A stretch of 64,000 nucleotides of DNA. Origin: Apostichopus japonicus. Taxonomy: Eukaryota > Echinodermata > Holothuroidea > Aspidochirotida > Stichopodidae. Positions 1-12,571 of the stretch are shown in pieces. The stretch spans positions 4,434,001 to 4,498,000 of the forward strand of contig NC_092570.1 in the NCBI RefSeq assembly GCF_037975245.1, read 5' to 3'. The stretch's first letter is position 1. Every line of letters begins with the position of its first letter. The position numbers and the translations under genes are program-made. A model generated the notes under the pieces. That model made no database searches and was not told the origin of the DNA. It saw only the letters and a program-made list of their open reading frames with translations.

Positions 1-3000
1 ATCCAGTGGAATATCTTTGATCCTCTGGACAGACTTTGCAATATGCATTGTATGTGGAAGGAGGTTGGGGAGGGGGGTGGGACCGGAGAGGTAACATGGG
101 TGGGGGGATGGGATGGACTGGGGAGGTAACATGGGTGACATTTTTGTATAGGGTATGGCCTTCAGACATTGGTATGGATCTGACTGTAACAGTTGTTGTG
201 ATAACAAATATTTTTATATCAGGTTTAACTGACCAATGAAATGGAGTCGTATGTTCATGCCTGATGTCCCTTAAGAAAGGCTGTTGAATAGTCACAAGCG
301 GAAAGCCAAATTTGCTTATAATATATTTTAGTTGTTTAACACATATTTCATTGATTGTTTGAAACTAGTTGTACTTAATTAAGATAACGTCTTTCATCGT
401 ACAGTTTATCACACCAATTAAAATGAAGTCATTCCATATTTAATAGATTCGTAAAAGCTAGTGAGTCTTGAAAATCTGTTGTTTTTTTTTCGGGTGAGAT
501 TTAAACCCCGAGAAAGGGTTAACTATCCATTCCGGTTGGTGACTCAGTATTCAATAACTACTTTTCTTTTCATTTAATCAATCAAGTATTCACCATGTAT
601 TTGTTTTTGTTATTACCATAGCAACCTTTCGAAGTACTTGCTTTTGTTATTTATCATAGCAACGAACTTTTGATGGTTGTTGTTTAGATTCGTGACACGT
701 TCACTAACGGGCGTGGTCTTTTGTGGTAAGATTCAAAATATCAACGTAGCCTATTAATTCCTTTGGTTACATATATATATTTATCTATAAACCGGACCAT
801 TCAACGATAAAAGTTTTTTTTGTTTTTTGTAAGTGTTACATATTCCAAAAAAAATTGTCATTTAGTTATGTGTGGTTCTGAATTCCATGAGGTGTGTATA
901 GACAAACTGTTCTATGGAATCCAGTGTTACTTGTATGTGTGCAGCTGGATCCTGTGGGATATTTATGTTTTTTTGGATGCTAAACATCAAAGATATTGTT
1001 CTTACTTTAATAAAAGAGTTTGCCATATCAAGCAGCTTGTCCGTCACATTCAATTAAACTAGGTCAATACGTATATATATATATATGCTTACATGTGTTG
1101 GTTTAATTCTTGTGTTTTGCTTTCATCATAACTATCATAGATGGATCATTTTAGCAATAACTTACTTTCATTAATGTTTTGCGTAGTCATATGTTAATAT
1201 ATGTTAATCAGCCAGGATGATACAGCCCCTGTCGACCATCTCATCAACAAAAACAAACAGGTTATTACTCTGATTTGTGTGTATATTTTGCTCTCAAATG
1301 TTTGACGAATTATTGACAGGAGTAACGATGGCTTTCATGTTGAAGATTTTAACTTTCAATTGTTTGAAAGTGAAGTAGTATTAAAGTACCGTGAAAATAT
1401 TACAGAGTTTCAGTATTCTTTGGGTATTAGTTAAATATAATATAATATTATACTTGAGTACTTTCATTGGTATATATGGTACTTTGTATTGCCCTTGTAA
1501 GGTGATTGTTACATGTATTACTATATGGCCTGTTTTACATAGTAAATATGTAGTAAAGCATATATGCATGGTAATTACTGTGGTTTATTACTATATATAT
1601 ATATTGTAACATGTTCTGTGTAGTACATATGTAGTAAAATATATAATACAGTAACACAATACTGTAACGTTCATTACGGTACGAACTGTCGTATTACATA
1701 ACACTTCAAAGCTGCAATTTTCTGTCGATGTGGTTTACGGTCAGGTGTTAACGTACCATATGGTTAAACTAATTAAGAAGTAAACGAGGAATATAATGCA
1801 TGTTTTCTTTACCGCTAGAGTCGTACCAGGCAGCTAGCAATTAGTCGTAAACTTTCAAGTTTTGCAGATGAAATCAAAAATATTAATTATATTAAAATTT
1901 CTTCTGTATTTGATTCAACCATATCAATCCTACTATAAGATTTCTTGAGCTGTATTAATGTTTTGAAAACCAAAAAATTTGCCAGCATGCCTCAATTTGA
2001 GCATGTTGGCTAAACAGTTGCTATTCCAGCTAGTACGGAGTTGTGTTGACGTATGTAAACAAAAATTTATGTTCTTAGATGGAGGGGTATTCCATTCTTT
2101 GCAAAGTATTTCAACAGTAGTCATAGAGTTTAATAGTATTCAGTTTATATCGTCTTTCATCGATCTCGATCTGACATTTCAAAGTATTCTTCATTTATTT
2201 AATTTTTATTAATCTAAATTATGCCAAACCTTTCAATAATTGTCACAAAAATATTATTCCATCTTCAAAACAAGAAATCATGGCCTTGATTTTGTTTCTT
2301 TCTTCCAGTTTAATATAAATGCCTGTTAATTGAAAAAAACAAAATAAAATTGTCTTTCAAAAGAGATATTAAAAGTCAAAACTTTAGTGACATGAATATT
2401 CGTCTTTCAGAATATCCAATCATATCTTGATTCAAATTTTCAGTACTTATCAGCCGTTCCACCCCGCCCCCCCCCCCCCCCATTAGAGGTAAAAATGTAT
2501 ATTTTGGTTATTAAAAAAATGATGTGTTGTAAATATATAGTTGTTGGCATAGCTTTGGCTGTTTCATGACAACTTGAATGTTGTAGAAAAATTTATCAAA
2601 ATGAAAACATTGAAAAGGGGAGGAGAAAATTGGAAAAAATGGTAGAAAATCAAGTAAAATTCATGATAATAGCTTCATGGAAAGTGGCACCCTTTTTAGA
2701 TGTTGATCTCCCCATTTCTGATAGCTATTAATGCAATAGATGCAGAAACTTACATAAAGTTTCCTTTCACTTGAAACTTGTTTCAGCTTATATATTTTTG
2801 GAAGCTTGTAAAGTCACAATGGAAACTGAGCTTGGAAAAGTTCATAATATTAATTCCCTTGAGTTCTGTATATTCTGTATGTCATTACTTAAGAAATTTG
2901 AATTTTCTTCTATAAAATAATAATAATGTTGTTTTAAATTCATGTAATAATAATTATGACATCTGTGCTTTATTCTACCATTAACAGAAACCCCACTGGG

Positions 3001-5856
3001 TTATAGATTATAGTCCATGTTATCTTAATATTTACTAATATATGGGCTTGAAAAAAATGTTATAATCTTACGTCAGTTTTAATACCGGAATATTTTGGTA
3101 GACTTTACCTTGCCACTTGAAACAAGTTGTGGTGTTTTTACAATATTTCTGCAAGTTCTTAAAGGTAGTCAGTATATAGGCCACAAATTATAGCATGCTA
3201 AAATTGATCAAAGTTTTCAAAAAGTACTTTCCTGGAGGTCTTACTCTCCAAATTGTTCTCAGACATTGTTAAGGAGAACAAAATATGACTGAATGTCCCA
3301 GTGAGGAAAATTTCCTCCAAGGTTTTTATAAAAGCCATTTAAGAATTTTGACCAAAGGTGACAATATTTGAATATCTAGCATATTTGGGGCCAATACAGC
3401 ATACCTTTAAGCACTCCTTGTTATGTGCTTACTTGGATTTTAGTGGATTTTTGTATTTTGATAGGGCTTGCTATAAATATGTGAAATTTTTGTATGAGAT
3501 GATTCATCATTTTCCTTTCGAAATATTACCAAAAAATCATGATTAATATGAAAATGAAAGATACCAAGTAGGTGTCTGTAAAAGAGAAGCCCCATTTTAC
3601 CTATTTATTGGTACAAATTTCACAAATTTATCAAGGTAATTGAAAAGAAAACTGATAGAAATATAGCTTAACACTGTAATTAAATTGTTTTTCTACATGA
3701 TATCATGATGTATTTAGAAGTAGTAATTACCATATATTTCTTTAAAAAAATTAAAAATGAGAAATAGAAAAAAATTTGCAGTAAAAAATTAGAAATATTT
3801 AAACTTATTCTTTCATTAGTAGACTAATTGGTTATCAGGAGTAGATTCTGGCATTTTGCGTTGAAAATGTGATTTATAAAGTATGAATGGATATCAGTAC
3901 AAGTTTGCACTGTACGTTCTTTAAGACCCTGTGGAATAATTGGAAACTATTGTGGAGAAAAAATGGTTAAGGGTTTAATATCTTACAGTTTATTTTCATT
4001 TCTCAATCAGGAAAGTTTCTAGCGGTGAAACTAAAACGTGTCAAGATAAATTTTGGAATTTATTAATATTTTCTGTACAAAGACTTAAAAAGAGTATTTG
4101 TCTTTAGAATTAAGAAATTTTGAATTTCTGCCATTTATGGGTTATCATGATTCAATGGCTCATGAAGTGCACTTCGGTGTAACTGCATTTGATTTGCCGA
4201 CGTGCTTGTTTCACCTCAACATTTCATGGAGTTGAGCTATTGTACAGCAAAGAAACAGGCATGTTGCTACTGCAGGCGAACTCAGTACGTATAAATGGTA
4301 AGGTAATAAGACACCAATTGTACAGTAAATGAGGGAACAATCTGGTCAATTTTGCACAAATCTTCATGCAAGATAATTTTAATATATATTAGTGAAAATA
4401 TAGAGATGTTCCAGACATGATGAGACATGAAATAAAATGGGATGTTAAGTTTATAAAAATGGGTTTGAGGGGGGGGGGTCAAAGTGAGGAAAATTCTGTA
4501 TTGTTCAAGTGTCAATTTGTTTTCTATGTCAAAAAGAAAGTAAAAATTGTGACACAATAAAGATGAATGCAATAAATATGGTGTACAGTTTCTCTTCTTT
4601 ATTTGTATATTAAATTTGTTTAGGTAAACCTATTATGAAGATTGAAATACATAACAGACAAACATTAAAATGATTGTAAAAGAAACTGAATTGATTTGTC
4701 TAATGATAGACAAATACGACTAGAAAATTGTTTTCACATTAAGTACATTGCTAAAGTGTTCTCTGAGGTCTATCATGGCATCTTTCGGTACGTGCAAGAT
4801 AAAATAAAAGCAGCATTTGGTGTTCAATTTGAAAGGGAAACAAATCTATTTATATACTTTGCAGAAAGAAAACAGTCCCAAAAATAACAATCTGTTACAT
4901 TGGTCCAGCAAAATCACACACAAAATATGGGTTGAAAGTAGGCATAATGTCAAAGGTGTACAAAACAATACATTCTGTACATTAAATGTGTGAACACAAA
5001 ATATCCTTTGTTGCATTATTAAACAGTTCATTACTTGCCAATTAGATGTATAGTTTAATTGGTAAATGTAACCAGACAGACAGACCTCTTAGTTTGATTG
5101 TGGACTTAATAAGCCAGTGATACAGGACTTTGACTTGCCTTGGTCACATGGATGAAGAATGCTGCTGTTGCTCTGTCCACTCTCATCAAATGTTTACACT
5201 TAACATTACTGATATGGTCTAACATGGAATTACAGAAATAAACATGCACTAGATACAAAATTCATTCTGTCTTAAAGCTTTTCTAATAAGTTCATAATAA
5301 ACCTATCATTGTAGCTTGTCTCAAGAGAAGATTACTTTAGGATTGAAATAGCAGTTTCAACACACACAGGATAAAATTTTAATACTACAGAGGGAGTTGC
5401 TCTTTGGGGGAGGGGATGGGGGAGGGTGGAAATATTGTTACATATGAGAACAGGTGTCATTACAAGTTTGTGCAGTGTAACATCAGTCATCTGCATGTCA
5501 AATTAAACTCGGGAAAGGCATTCAACATGTACTAATGGCATATAAACTTCCTTCTACCTAGAACGCCACCAGTGTTTCCTCTAAGACATTTCCCATTTAG
5601 TCAAAAAATGGGCAAATATCTGAACATTTGACTCACCACTGCCTGGGGGAGGGGTCTAAGGGGAGGGGTAATTTTTTCCTATAGTAAGGGAGCTTAGATG
5701 CAAAATGGTGTTATCATTTTCCAACTTTTCAGGTATGCTTATAAAGGGATTTTGTAATGATATTTCCTCTGAAGAAAAAAAAAATTGTGCTTTCTGGTGC
5801 CATATGAGCTGTTGTTGGAACCACTCGATGAGAGTTTTTGAATCATTTTCACTGAT
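1..5856. other. AT-rich intergenic region, no gene recognised
   Basis: I see no conserved protein segment, RNA gene or convincing exon here. Open frames are short (under 100 codons) and have no recognisable domain. The stretch contains a short (TA)n tract near 1070-1086, a run of about 15 C near 2463-2480, and G-rich patches near 4470, 5405 and 5645. The right part probably includes the 3' untranslated region of the minus-strand CCDC160-like gene, but no polyadenylation site could be assigned with confidence. Confidence 0.5.
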
Positions 5857-6167
5857 TTAAGGTAATATCAGTGAAAAATGGGCCCCAACATTTAGCCACT
5901 TCTTTCTGAACTCTCTTGTGTTTTTCTCATTGTCCTTTGACTGTGAGTTCCTGTTCGTTCCCCTCTGAATGTCTCTGAAACCAGAAGTTAAATAACTTGC
6001 TTTGTTTTTTCTCTGGCCCCTAATATCATTTGGGGGTTTCCATTTGTTACTACCTTCAACCATTTTAGATGAATGTGGCAGTAGATAGACTATGCTTCTA
6101 GTATGCCTCAGCAATTAACAACACAGACTTAATGACAAAAAGCAAGTCAAGTTTAGGTGCAAACTAT

Positions 6168-7118
6168 TCAGAATATTTGCAAATTGCTCAAAATATCATC
6201 ATCGCTCTTTGAAGCCAAGTGGACAGGTTCACGAGGCAAGGATGCAAAGTGGTACCGCATATGATCCAGAGCTTTTTTGGTATTTTTATGGTCTTCCTTT
6301 TCTTTCTCCAGACTATAGCTTTTCTCCCTCAATTCGTCCAATAACCGTTTTATTTTCAGTTCGTAATCCATCTTCAGAGTCTCGACTGTGGCTCTCTCGC
6401 TAGTTTTGGTCCTCAGCTCAAGGTTTCTCAGGGAAGCTTCCACGTTTCTCCTCTGAGCTTGCTCTTCGAGGTACTTTCTTCTCTCTTTCCGCTTCTCCGA
6501 TTCTAGTTCTACCTTGTCCGTCCGAAGATCTTTCAGATCCTCTTCTAATGACTTGCATCTCCTTTTCATTAGCTTCATCTCCCTCTGTAAATGAGTATTC
6601 TCTAAATAAAGGCTTTCGAAAGCATTTCTGGTTCCTTTAGCTGTCTCCTCTTTCGATTCTGAATCTTTCTCTTTCGCCTTCAGCCTTTCTGTCGTTCTTT
6701 CAATTTCGTTCCTAACTACATCCAGTTCTACCTTTAAATTATCATTTTCCTGTTTGGTTTCCAAGAAGACAATTCTTAAAATTTCAATCTCGCTTGAATC
6801 CCAAAGATTGGCATTGTCCAAATTTGTGTCTTTTTCGACAATTTCGGCTCTCGCTGCATCTTCTCGATTCACTCCATCTTGACTTCCTCTCAGTCCTGAA
6901 GACTTCAAGAGAGAATCCCCGACCTGTGTGCTTTTCTGTCTGGCATTCCAAACCTCCTCGTCAAATTCCTTCTTGACTCTCCTATAAATAGCTGCAACTC
7001 TCGTCTTGGGACTTTTATCTTTTAGCGTATTTTGCCTGGAAGATGGATTTTTAACTTCCTCTTTACTCAAGTGAAAAGTTGGAGGGAACAACTGTTCTGT
7101 CCAATGTTTGTCTTCCAT
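6168..7118 (-). CDS. CCDC160: CCDC160-like coiled-coil protein
   Basis: A single uninterrupted coding exon of 316 residues, close to the length of vertebrate CCDC160 (about 325). Two family signatures are visible. The N-terminus has MEDKHWTEQLFPPTF, resembling the vertebrate KHWxExxFxPxF motif. The C-terminus has ALDHMRYHFAS, resembling the vertebrate LRKHFAS end. Between them, residues of about 110-290 are Glu/Lys/Arg-rich heptads, a long coiled coil with no catalytic motif. The chosen Met is the first in the frame. Just upstream on the minus strand a pyrimidine tract ends in CTACAG, 8 nt before the ATG, so the 5' UTR is probably spliced. The cellular role of CCDC160 is not known. The gene runs divergently from RBMX2, with about 1.7 kb between their start codons. 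The homology call rests on recalled family features; a database search was not possible. Confidence 0.83.
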   Translation of the reverse strand: MEDKHWTEQLFPPTFHLSKEEVKNPSSRQNTLKDKSPKTRVAAIYRRVKKEFDEEVWNARQKSTQVGDSLLKSSGLRGSQDGVNREDAARAEIVEKDTNLDNANLWDSSEIEILRIVFLETKQENDNLKVELDVVRNEIERTTERLKAKEKDSESKEETAKGTRNAFESLYLENTHLQREMKLMKRRCKSLEEDLKDLRTDKVELESEKRKERRKYLEEQAQRRNVEASLRNLELRTKTSERATVETLKMDYELKIKRLLDELREKSYSLEKEKEDHKNTKKALDHMRYHFASLPREPVHLASKSDDDILSNLQIF

Positions 7119-8827
7119 CTGAAGTCCTGTAGAGGAGAATACAGTACAGAGGAAAGGTTGACAAGATACATGGACACCGGCATCAATTGCTTGTGTTTAA
7201 CACAAAATTTACTGAGATATTTTGGGATTTTTTCCATTGCAGAAAGACTGACAGAGAATATTGTACATCTTTCTACTTCTGTAAAAATGTTATCATTTTG
7301 TATAGCATTATGCTATGCAATAGATGGAAATTATTTCTTCTTTTTGCTTATGGTCACTAGCTTGATAAGCAACCGTAGGTTTTTTACTAGTGTCCATCAT
7401 TATGCGCTTATCATAATTTTATATACAAAACATCTGCATTGACTTGTGGAAGAAATAACAAACAAAGCTATAGTATATATAGTCAGTATTGCAAAGTTCG
7501 GAACACTGCGAAGTTCGGACACCCTAAGAAATACACAATTTCACCATGACAACCTACAGGAAGAGCCAAATTTCACCAAAAGTACGAAGTGACAGTTATT
7601 TTCTCTCCAAAATGACCCGTGTGCAAGAAAGTACTTACATATTTGTCAATAAAATGACGGAGATCTATGAAGTCTGTTATAATTACTGAAAGAGCAACTG
7701 CGCCACCAATTTTATCACCAGCGCCACACTGTGGGTTGCATGTCTGAACTTTGCAATACTCTAGCAAAGAAATACTGTACCAGTTCCACAATGACGAAGA
7801 ATTTTCTTGGAATACAACGTGAAACAGTGTGCAGGAAAGGAAGTTTGGCCGTGTATCGTAATATAACACAATTCTCCCACCATATCAAGTATATTTTCCG
7901 GTGATTTATACCAGAAGATTTAGTTTTGGGATGTTTTAAGGCTTAGGTGTCCGAACTTCGAAGTGACCATGCTACTACTTACTAGCCTACTTGCATTTCC
8001 TTTGAGCACCCAGAATACAGTGTATTTATTAGGTCCTAAATCCCTAGGCCTTGTAACTACTGAAGATCTGTGCTCAAAAATTGCTATACATACGTTGATA
8101 CACATCTGTAGCAATTTGGCCCAGTCTATGTGAATTCAAATACTCTTTACTACTTTAGTGGATAAGCAGTATACTGACAGTTTTTGTTTTATTGTTATTT
8201 TGCTTTAGGAATTAGGTTAGGCTAGCCTTAATTCACCAACTGTTTTGAATCAAGACATCAATTTATCTCATAGTGGTGGAATCTGATCAAAACATATTTA
8301 TGAGAACATCTGCTTTCTTATCCTCGCAGAGTTACCGGGCATTGAAACAATATACTGTGCCTGCACTGTGCAAGGCCTAACGCTATATTACAACATAGCC
8401 GTATGCCTTAGCCTAGGTTAGAACGATTTAATCACAACAAGGAGCCAGGCTTGAATACGCGTGCAAAAACTGAATATCCATTCCAAATGTACCTCCAAAC
8501 TTAGCAAAGTTTAACTAGGTGAAAATGGTACCGAAAATCGTTGTAACCTCCTGGAAATAATGAATAAGTAGGTTAGTTGCAAGCTTGGATAGCCCGAACG
8601 AACGAATCCCAAAAGAGCGTGTATTCTATTTCTACAGTATGTCTACAGCATAGAAATAATCAATGTCTATGGTCTACAGACAGTATAACCAGCACCTCAA
8701 TCTAGCAATAAGGTACTTGCGCGAACTGGCTACGTTATTCTGCTGAAAATTAAATCGCTGACAGTTTGCTCTTCCGACAATCCGACCGCTGCTTTCTTAT
8801 CTCCTTTCTTCGTCATTCAACATTAAT
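7119..8827. promoter_or_regulatory. Shared 5' flank between CCDC160-like and RBMX2
   Basis: This 1.7-kb interval separates two divergent start codons, so it should hold the 5' UTRs and promoters of both genes. No TATA box is placed convincingly. A pyrimidine-rich stretch (8790-8815) lies just upstream of the RBMX2 ATG. The interval also contains an inverted-repeat element (7491-7961, listed separately), which may separate the two promoters. Confidence 0.4.
7491..7961. mobile_element. MITE-like element with AAGTTCGGACACC inverted ends
   Basis: The left end has two tandem, slightly different copies (7492-7505 and 7510-7523) of an AAGTTCGGA-type motif. The second reads GCGAAGTTCGGACACCCTAAG. 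The right end (7942-7961) is its inverted complement, CTTAGGTGTCCGAACTTCGA. The roughly 430 bp between them have no coding capacity and include another inverted relative of the motif near 7738-7752. This fits a small non-autonomous DNA transposon. The exact boundary and target duplication are unclear because the left motif is duplicated. Confidence 0.55.
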
Positions 8828-11800
8828 ATGAAGTAAGTGACTGTGCTAAGGCACCCATAAACCATTTTTTGTCAAATTTGCCTCTATTAGTGTTCCAATC
8901 AGGTATAATACGACACATCTTAACTAGATGTAATTGACTCTTGCCTGACATAAGACATAGGCCTAGCATGTACAGAAAAGGATCAGTTGCGCGAAAAAAC
9001 TACTGACCATCACTTACAAGTTACAAAACAAGTTACAGTTACAATGTTTGCAGTACATACTACTTGTACGTATATTAACCAGTTATACCTATTATAGTGT
9101 GAATAAAAGTTGTGTCTAGTGCTACTGTTGAATACAAAACACAATAACAATAGACCTAGGCGGCCTACAGTATATTAAACAAATTTACTACCTGCAGTAT
9201 ACTCAATTTTGGCCTAGGTCCACATGCTGCTGTAATTAGGCCTAGGATAGGCATACTGTCTAGATTTAAAGTTTGCCATAATTTAATTTGATTTTTTTAC
9301 TCACAGCCCTCTAACAAACATCAAGAATATCAACAAACTGAATGAAATTGAAGCTGATTTGGGTGTGTCTTCGAAAGTATCTTGGCACCAACAGTATAAG
9401 GAGAGTGCATACATCTTTGTTGGAGGTTTGCCTTTCAAACTCTCAGAAGGAGATATTCTTGCTATCTTTTCTCAGTAAGTACTTTTAGTTTGTCATCTTG
9501 GCAACTGCATGAAAGCAGTGCCGTACCTTTCTATTCGTCTGGCAGTTAAACCAATCAGAGAACAAAAATTTCAGTAATTAAAGGGAGTAAAGAGTCGCGC
9601 ACAAAGAAACGTCTGATGCCGGTAATCTGACCTAGTTTCGAATGAGGTGTAACAGAAGTGTTAGACACCACCATCGAACCCAGAAAATACACACACAGCT
9701 TGCTACCATCGGTAATTAGACACTAGTGTACAGTCAATACATGCAGCTACGGTCAAAACCCAAAACACAGTGTACATAGCAGCGATGAACATCTCAGGTC
9801 CAGATAAAAGATATCAAGGTATCACGTTTCATTACTGTCTGCATTTTGTAGCGACAAGAAAAAAACTTCACTTGCAAGCAACAGAAAGTTAACTTCTTGC
9901 AGAGAGTGGCACACGGTTAAATGCCATTAAGGAAACAAGTCGTTTTATTTGTCCCATACCCTCAGCATCCAGATGAAAAGGAAACTTCCTTATTCCCTGG
10001 TTGCTGGGCAGATAGAGATTAGCTTTCCAAAAATGTCTGAATAATCAGGATGGCTGTAGACAAATGAATGCAGTTATTGTTCATCTGCCTCCTTAGCTAC
10101 AGTCCAAGAACATGAAAAGTCTTCTGTCTTTTTTGGTTTCTTTTAACAGATATGGAGAAATTGTCAACATCAACCTCGTCAGAGACAAGAAATCGGGCAA
10201 GTCCCAAGGCTACTGCTTCATTGCTTACGAAGATCAGAGAAGTACGATATTAGCAGTGGACAACTTAAATGGAATACAGGTAACTCTAACTCTGTTGTCC
10301 TCTACAGGTGATGTTCTTCGCACCAGTTCTTAGTTGTAAGACTGGAAACTTTTAATTGGCCAGGATGGTGTATGCTATTCACAGTCATTGACCCAGGTTG
10401 TATGGGAGAAGATAGAAGATGCCAGTGGTGTGGTGTACGTGACACATTTTACAGTCCCGAAGAGAGGGTTAGCGTGCAAGACAGGCTTGTCTTTCACTCC
10501 ATTGTTTCACCCTTTATCCAGCATAGCAATAAGTTATTAAATATTTTGTCTGCACAGTAACTGTATGAAGGCAACTTAAATTATGTTGTCAGTTAATACA
10601 AACTGAAATCTGTTAAATGTATCTAATTTTGTAGAATCTGATCGTGGTGGCCTTCTTGACTGTTAAAGGAAGGATAATCATTAACCATCGGCTAATACAT
10701 AACTCTAGACCGACTACATCAATGAGGAGACGTGCCAAAAAAACATATCTTACATGGACGGTGAGGTGACATGCCGGCCTGTAGCACTTAACTCTTATTT
10801 TGAACAATTCCTTTCAACACGCCATGGTGCAAAACTGGTGTCTTAACATGCTGCAGTTTTTCCCAGGCTTTTAATATGATTGTGTCTCCATTCTGTGTTT
10901 ATTATTTATTTTTTTCTATGATAAGATATTAGGAAGAACTATCAGAGTGGATCATGTCGCCAACTATCGAGCACCCAAAGATCACGACGACGACGACGAA
11001 GAAACAAAGACATTACGGAAGGAAGGTTGCGCCCCGAAAATACAACCCGATACTCCTCCCCCCGTAGAGGTAGATGACGATGATGTCATTGTTAGCAGTA
11101 AGACAAAGAAAGGTTAATGTTGTTTTTTATCATTAAAGATTATTGATTTTGGGGTAGCCTAGGAGGTGGTTTGACTGAGGGATAAGATTTGGCATCCTTT
11201 CTTTTCTGTCTTTGTTCATTTCCTTCATGGATTTGGTTGGGGGTGGGATGGGGGGTGGGATGGGGGTGCAAGGGGAATTTGTAAATGGGGGAAGCTAGGT
11301 AATTGAAATTTTGAGGGGTTTACCAGCAGGGGTCCATTTCCACACCACAGGAAGGGAGGGGGGGGGTAAGGCAAGATGTGTAATTAATGGTTGCTGTCAG
11401 GATCTCCTATTGCTCATTTCAAAGTGTTATATGTATTTCTAGGTTACTTCCGTGTCACAGCATTTATCACTTGTTTTTTAGTTACATTGTTCACACCATA
11501 GTCAGGTATGTAATCTGGACAGTTTGTTTGCTGGTAGTTGTTTTTTGCAATGTCCTGGCAAATTTGGGTCATCATGTTAAAATGTGTATACCTTTCTGCT
11601 ACTACTCAAATATTGATTACGGTCGTCAGACAGTGCTTGTCGGCAAGGTAGCAATTTCTAATTGGTACTAGTTGGTAACAGAAATAGCTGGAAATAGCTG
11701 GCTGCTACGTCACTAATTATAAACATTAATTTGGTTGTGTGTCAAGGGGAGGGAAAGCAAGATTTTCAAAGAAATTTCAAATTGACCATCGCAAATGCAT

Positions 11801-12571
11801 ATATCGATGGAAATTTGTTTGTATTAAATCGAAACTTCTAACGAAGATAAAATTTAAAACTTGCGTACCATACATAGCAATCTTTAAATCTTATTTCTTT
11901 TTGTGACATCCGCAGAGAAAAAGAAGAAAAAAGACAAGAAAAATAAAAAGAAGAGAAAAATGACAAAAGAGCAGACATCCTCAGAGAGTGACAAAGATTC
12001 AGATGAAGATGAAAAGGAAATTGCCAAGAGACAGAGGGGAGAGCAAAACAAAACATCTCTCAACAGAGCAGGTGACAAATCTTACAACGAACATCGCAGT
12101 GAAACTCAGGTTTCACAGACGGGAAGGATTCATACAGATGACAAAGATGATGAGCCAAGCTATAAACCATCCTCTTCAAGGAACAGGGACAGATATCTTG
12201 GAGAGGAGTCTACAAAGTTGGGAAGAGAAGAGCTGAGACCCAGCGAGAGGGGAGAAAAAGGAAGGAGAGAGGATGGAGATGAAAGGAAGAGAGACAGGGG
12301 AAGAAGTCCCGATGAAAGAAGGAGAGATTATAGGAGGTATCAGGATGATGAAAGGTCAAGAAAATATGAGGACAGGGACCGTGGTGAAGATAGAAGGAGC
12401 AGAGACAGGGGTAAGAGTCCAGAGGATAGACGAAGAGATGACCGGAGGTACCAGACGGATGGGCGGTCGAGACAAAACGACAGCAGAGACAGGGAAGATA
12501 GAGAGAGCAGAGACAGGACGAAGAGGCACAAGGATAAATATGATGGAGATAGATACAGTGGCAGAAGATGA
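8828..12571 (+). CDS. RBMX2: RBMX2, RNA-binding motif protein X-linked 2 (Ist3/Snu17 family)
   Basis: Five coding exons: 8828-8832, 9307-9474, 10150-10279, 10926-11112 and 11916-12571. All introns are GT-AG, and the phases join to one 381-residue frame. The start MNPLTNIKNINKLNE matches the vertebrate MNPLT..NELNE start. It also fixes the unusually short first exon, which holds ATG plus two bases. An RRM spans about residues 36-114, with RNP2 YIFVGGL and RNP1 KSQGYCFIAY. After the near-invariant RTIRVDHVANYRAPKD segment comes an acidic stretch, a Lys block, and a long Arg/Ser/Asp/Glu-rich tail. In this family (yeast Snu17/Ist3) the RRM is a core of the RES complex in activated spliceosomes, acting in the nucleus. 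The tail is rich in RD/RE dipeptides more than RS, and is low-complexity with a strong purine bias in its DNA. Confidence 0.95.
9578..9920 (+). repeat. Dispersed repeat copy 1 (inverted partner at 13977-14314)
   Basis: This segment in RBMX2 intron 2 matches the reverse complement of 13977-14314 over most of its length. Shared blocks include AACGTCTGATGCC, GTAACAGAAGTGTTAGACACC and ACACTAGTGT. It begins TTAAAGGGAG and ends next to ACGGTTAA, so TTAA occurs at both edges of this copy. No coding capacity is seen. It is probably a non-autonomous transposon family; the class is not determined. Confidence 0.75.

Noticed and set aside
5857..6114. 85-codon minus-strand frame just downstream of the CCDC160-like gene
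   Set aside because: The CCDC160-like protein ends with its own stop and a family-like C-terminus. This frame shows no domain and is probably 3' UTR.
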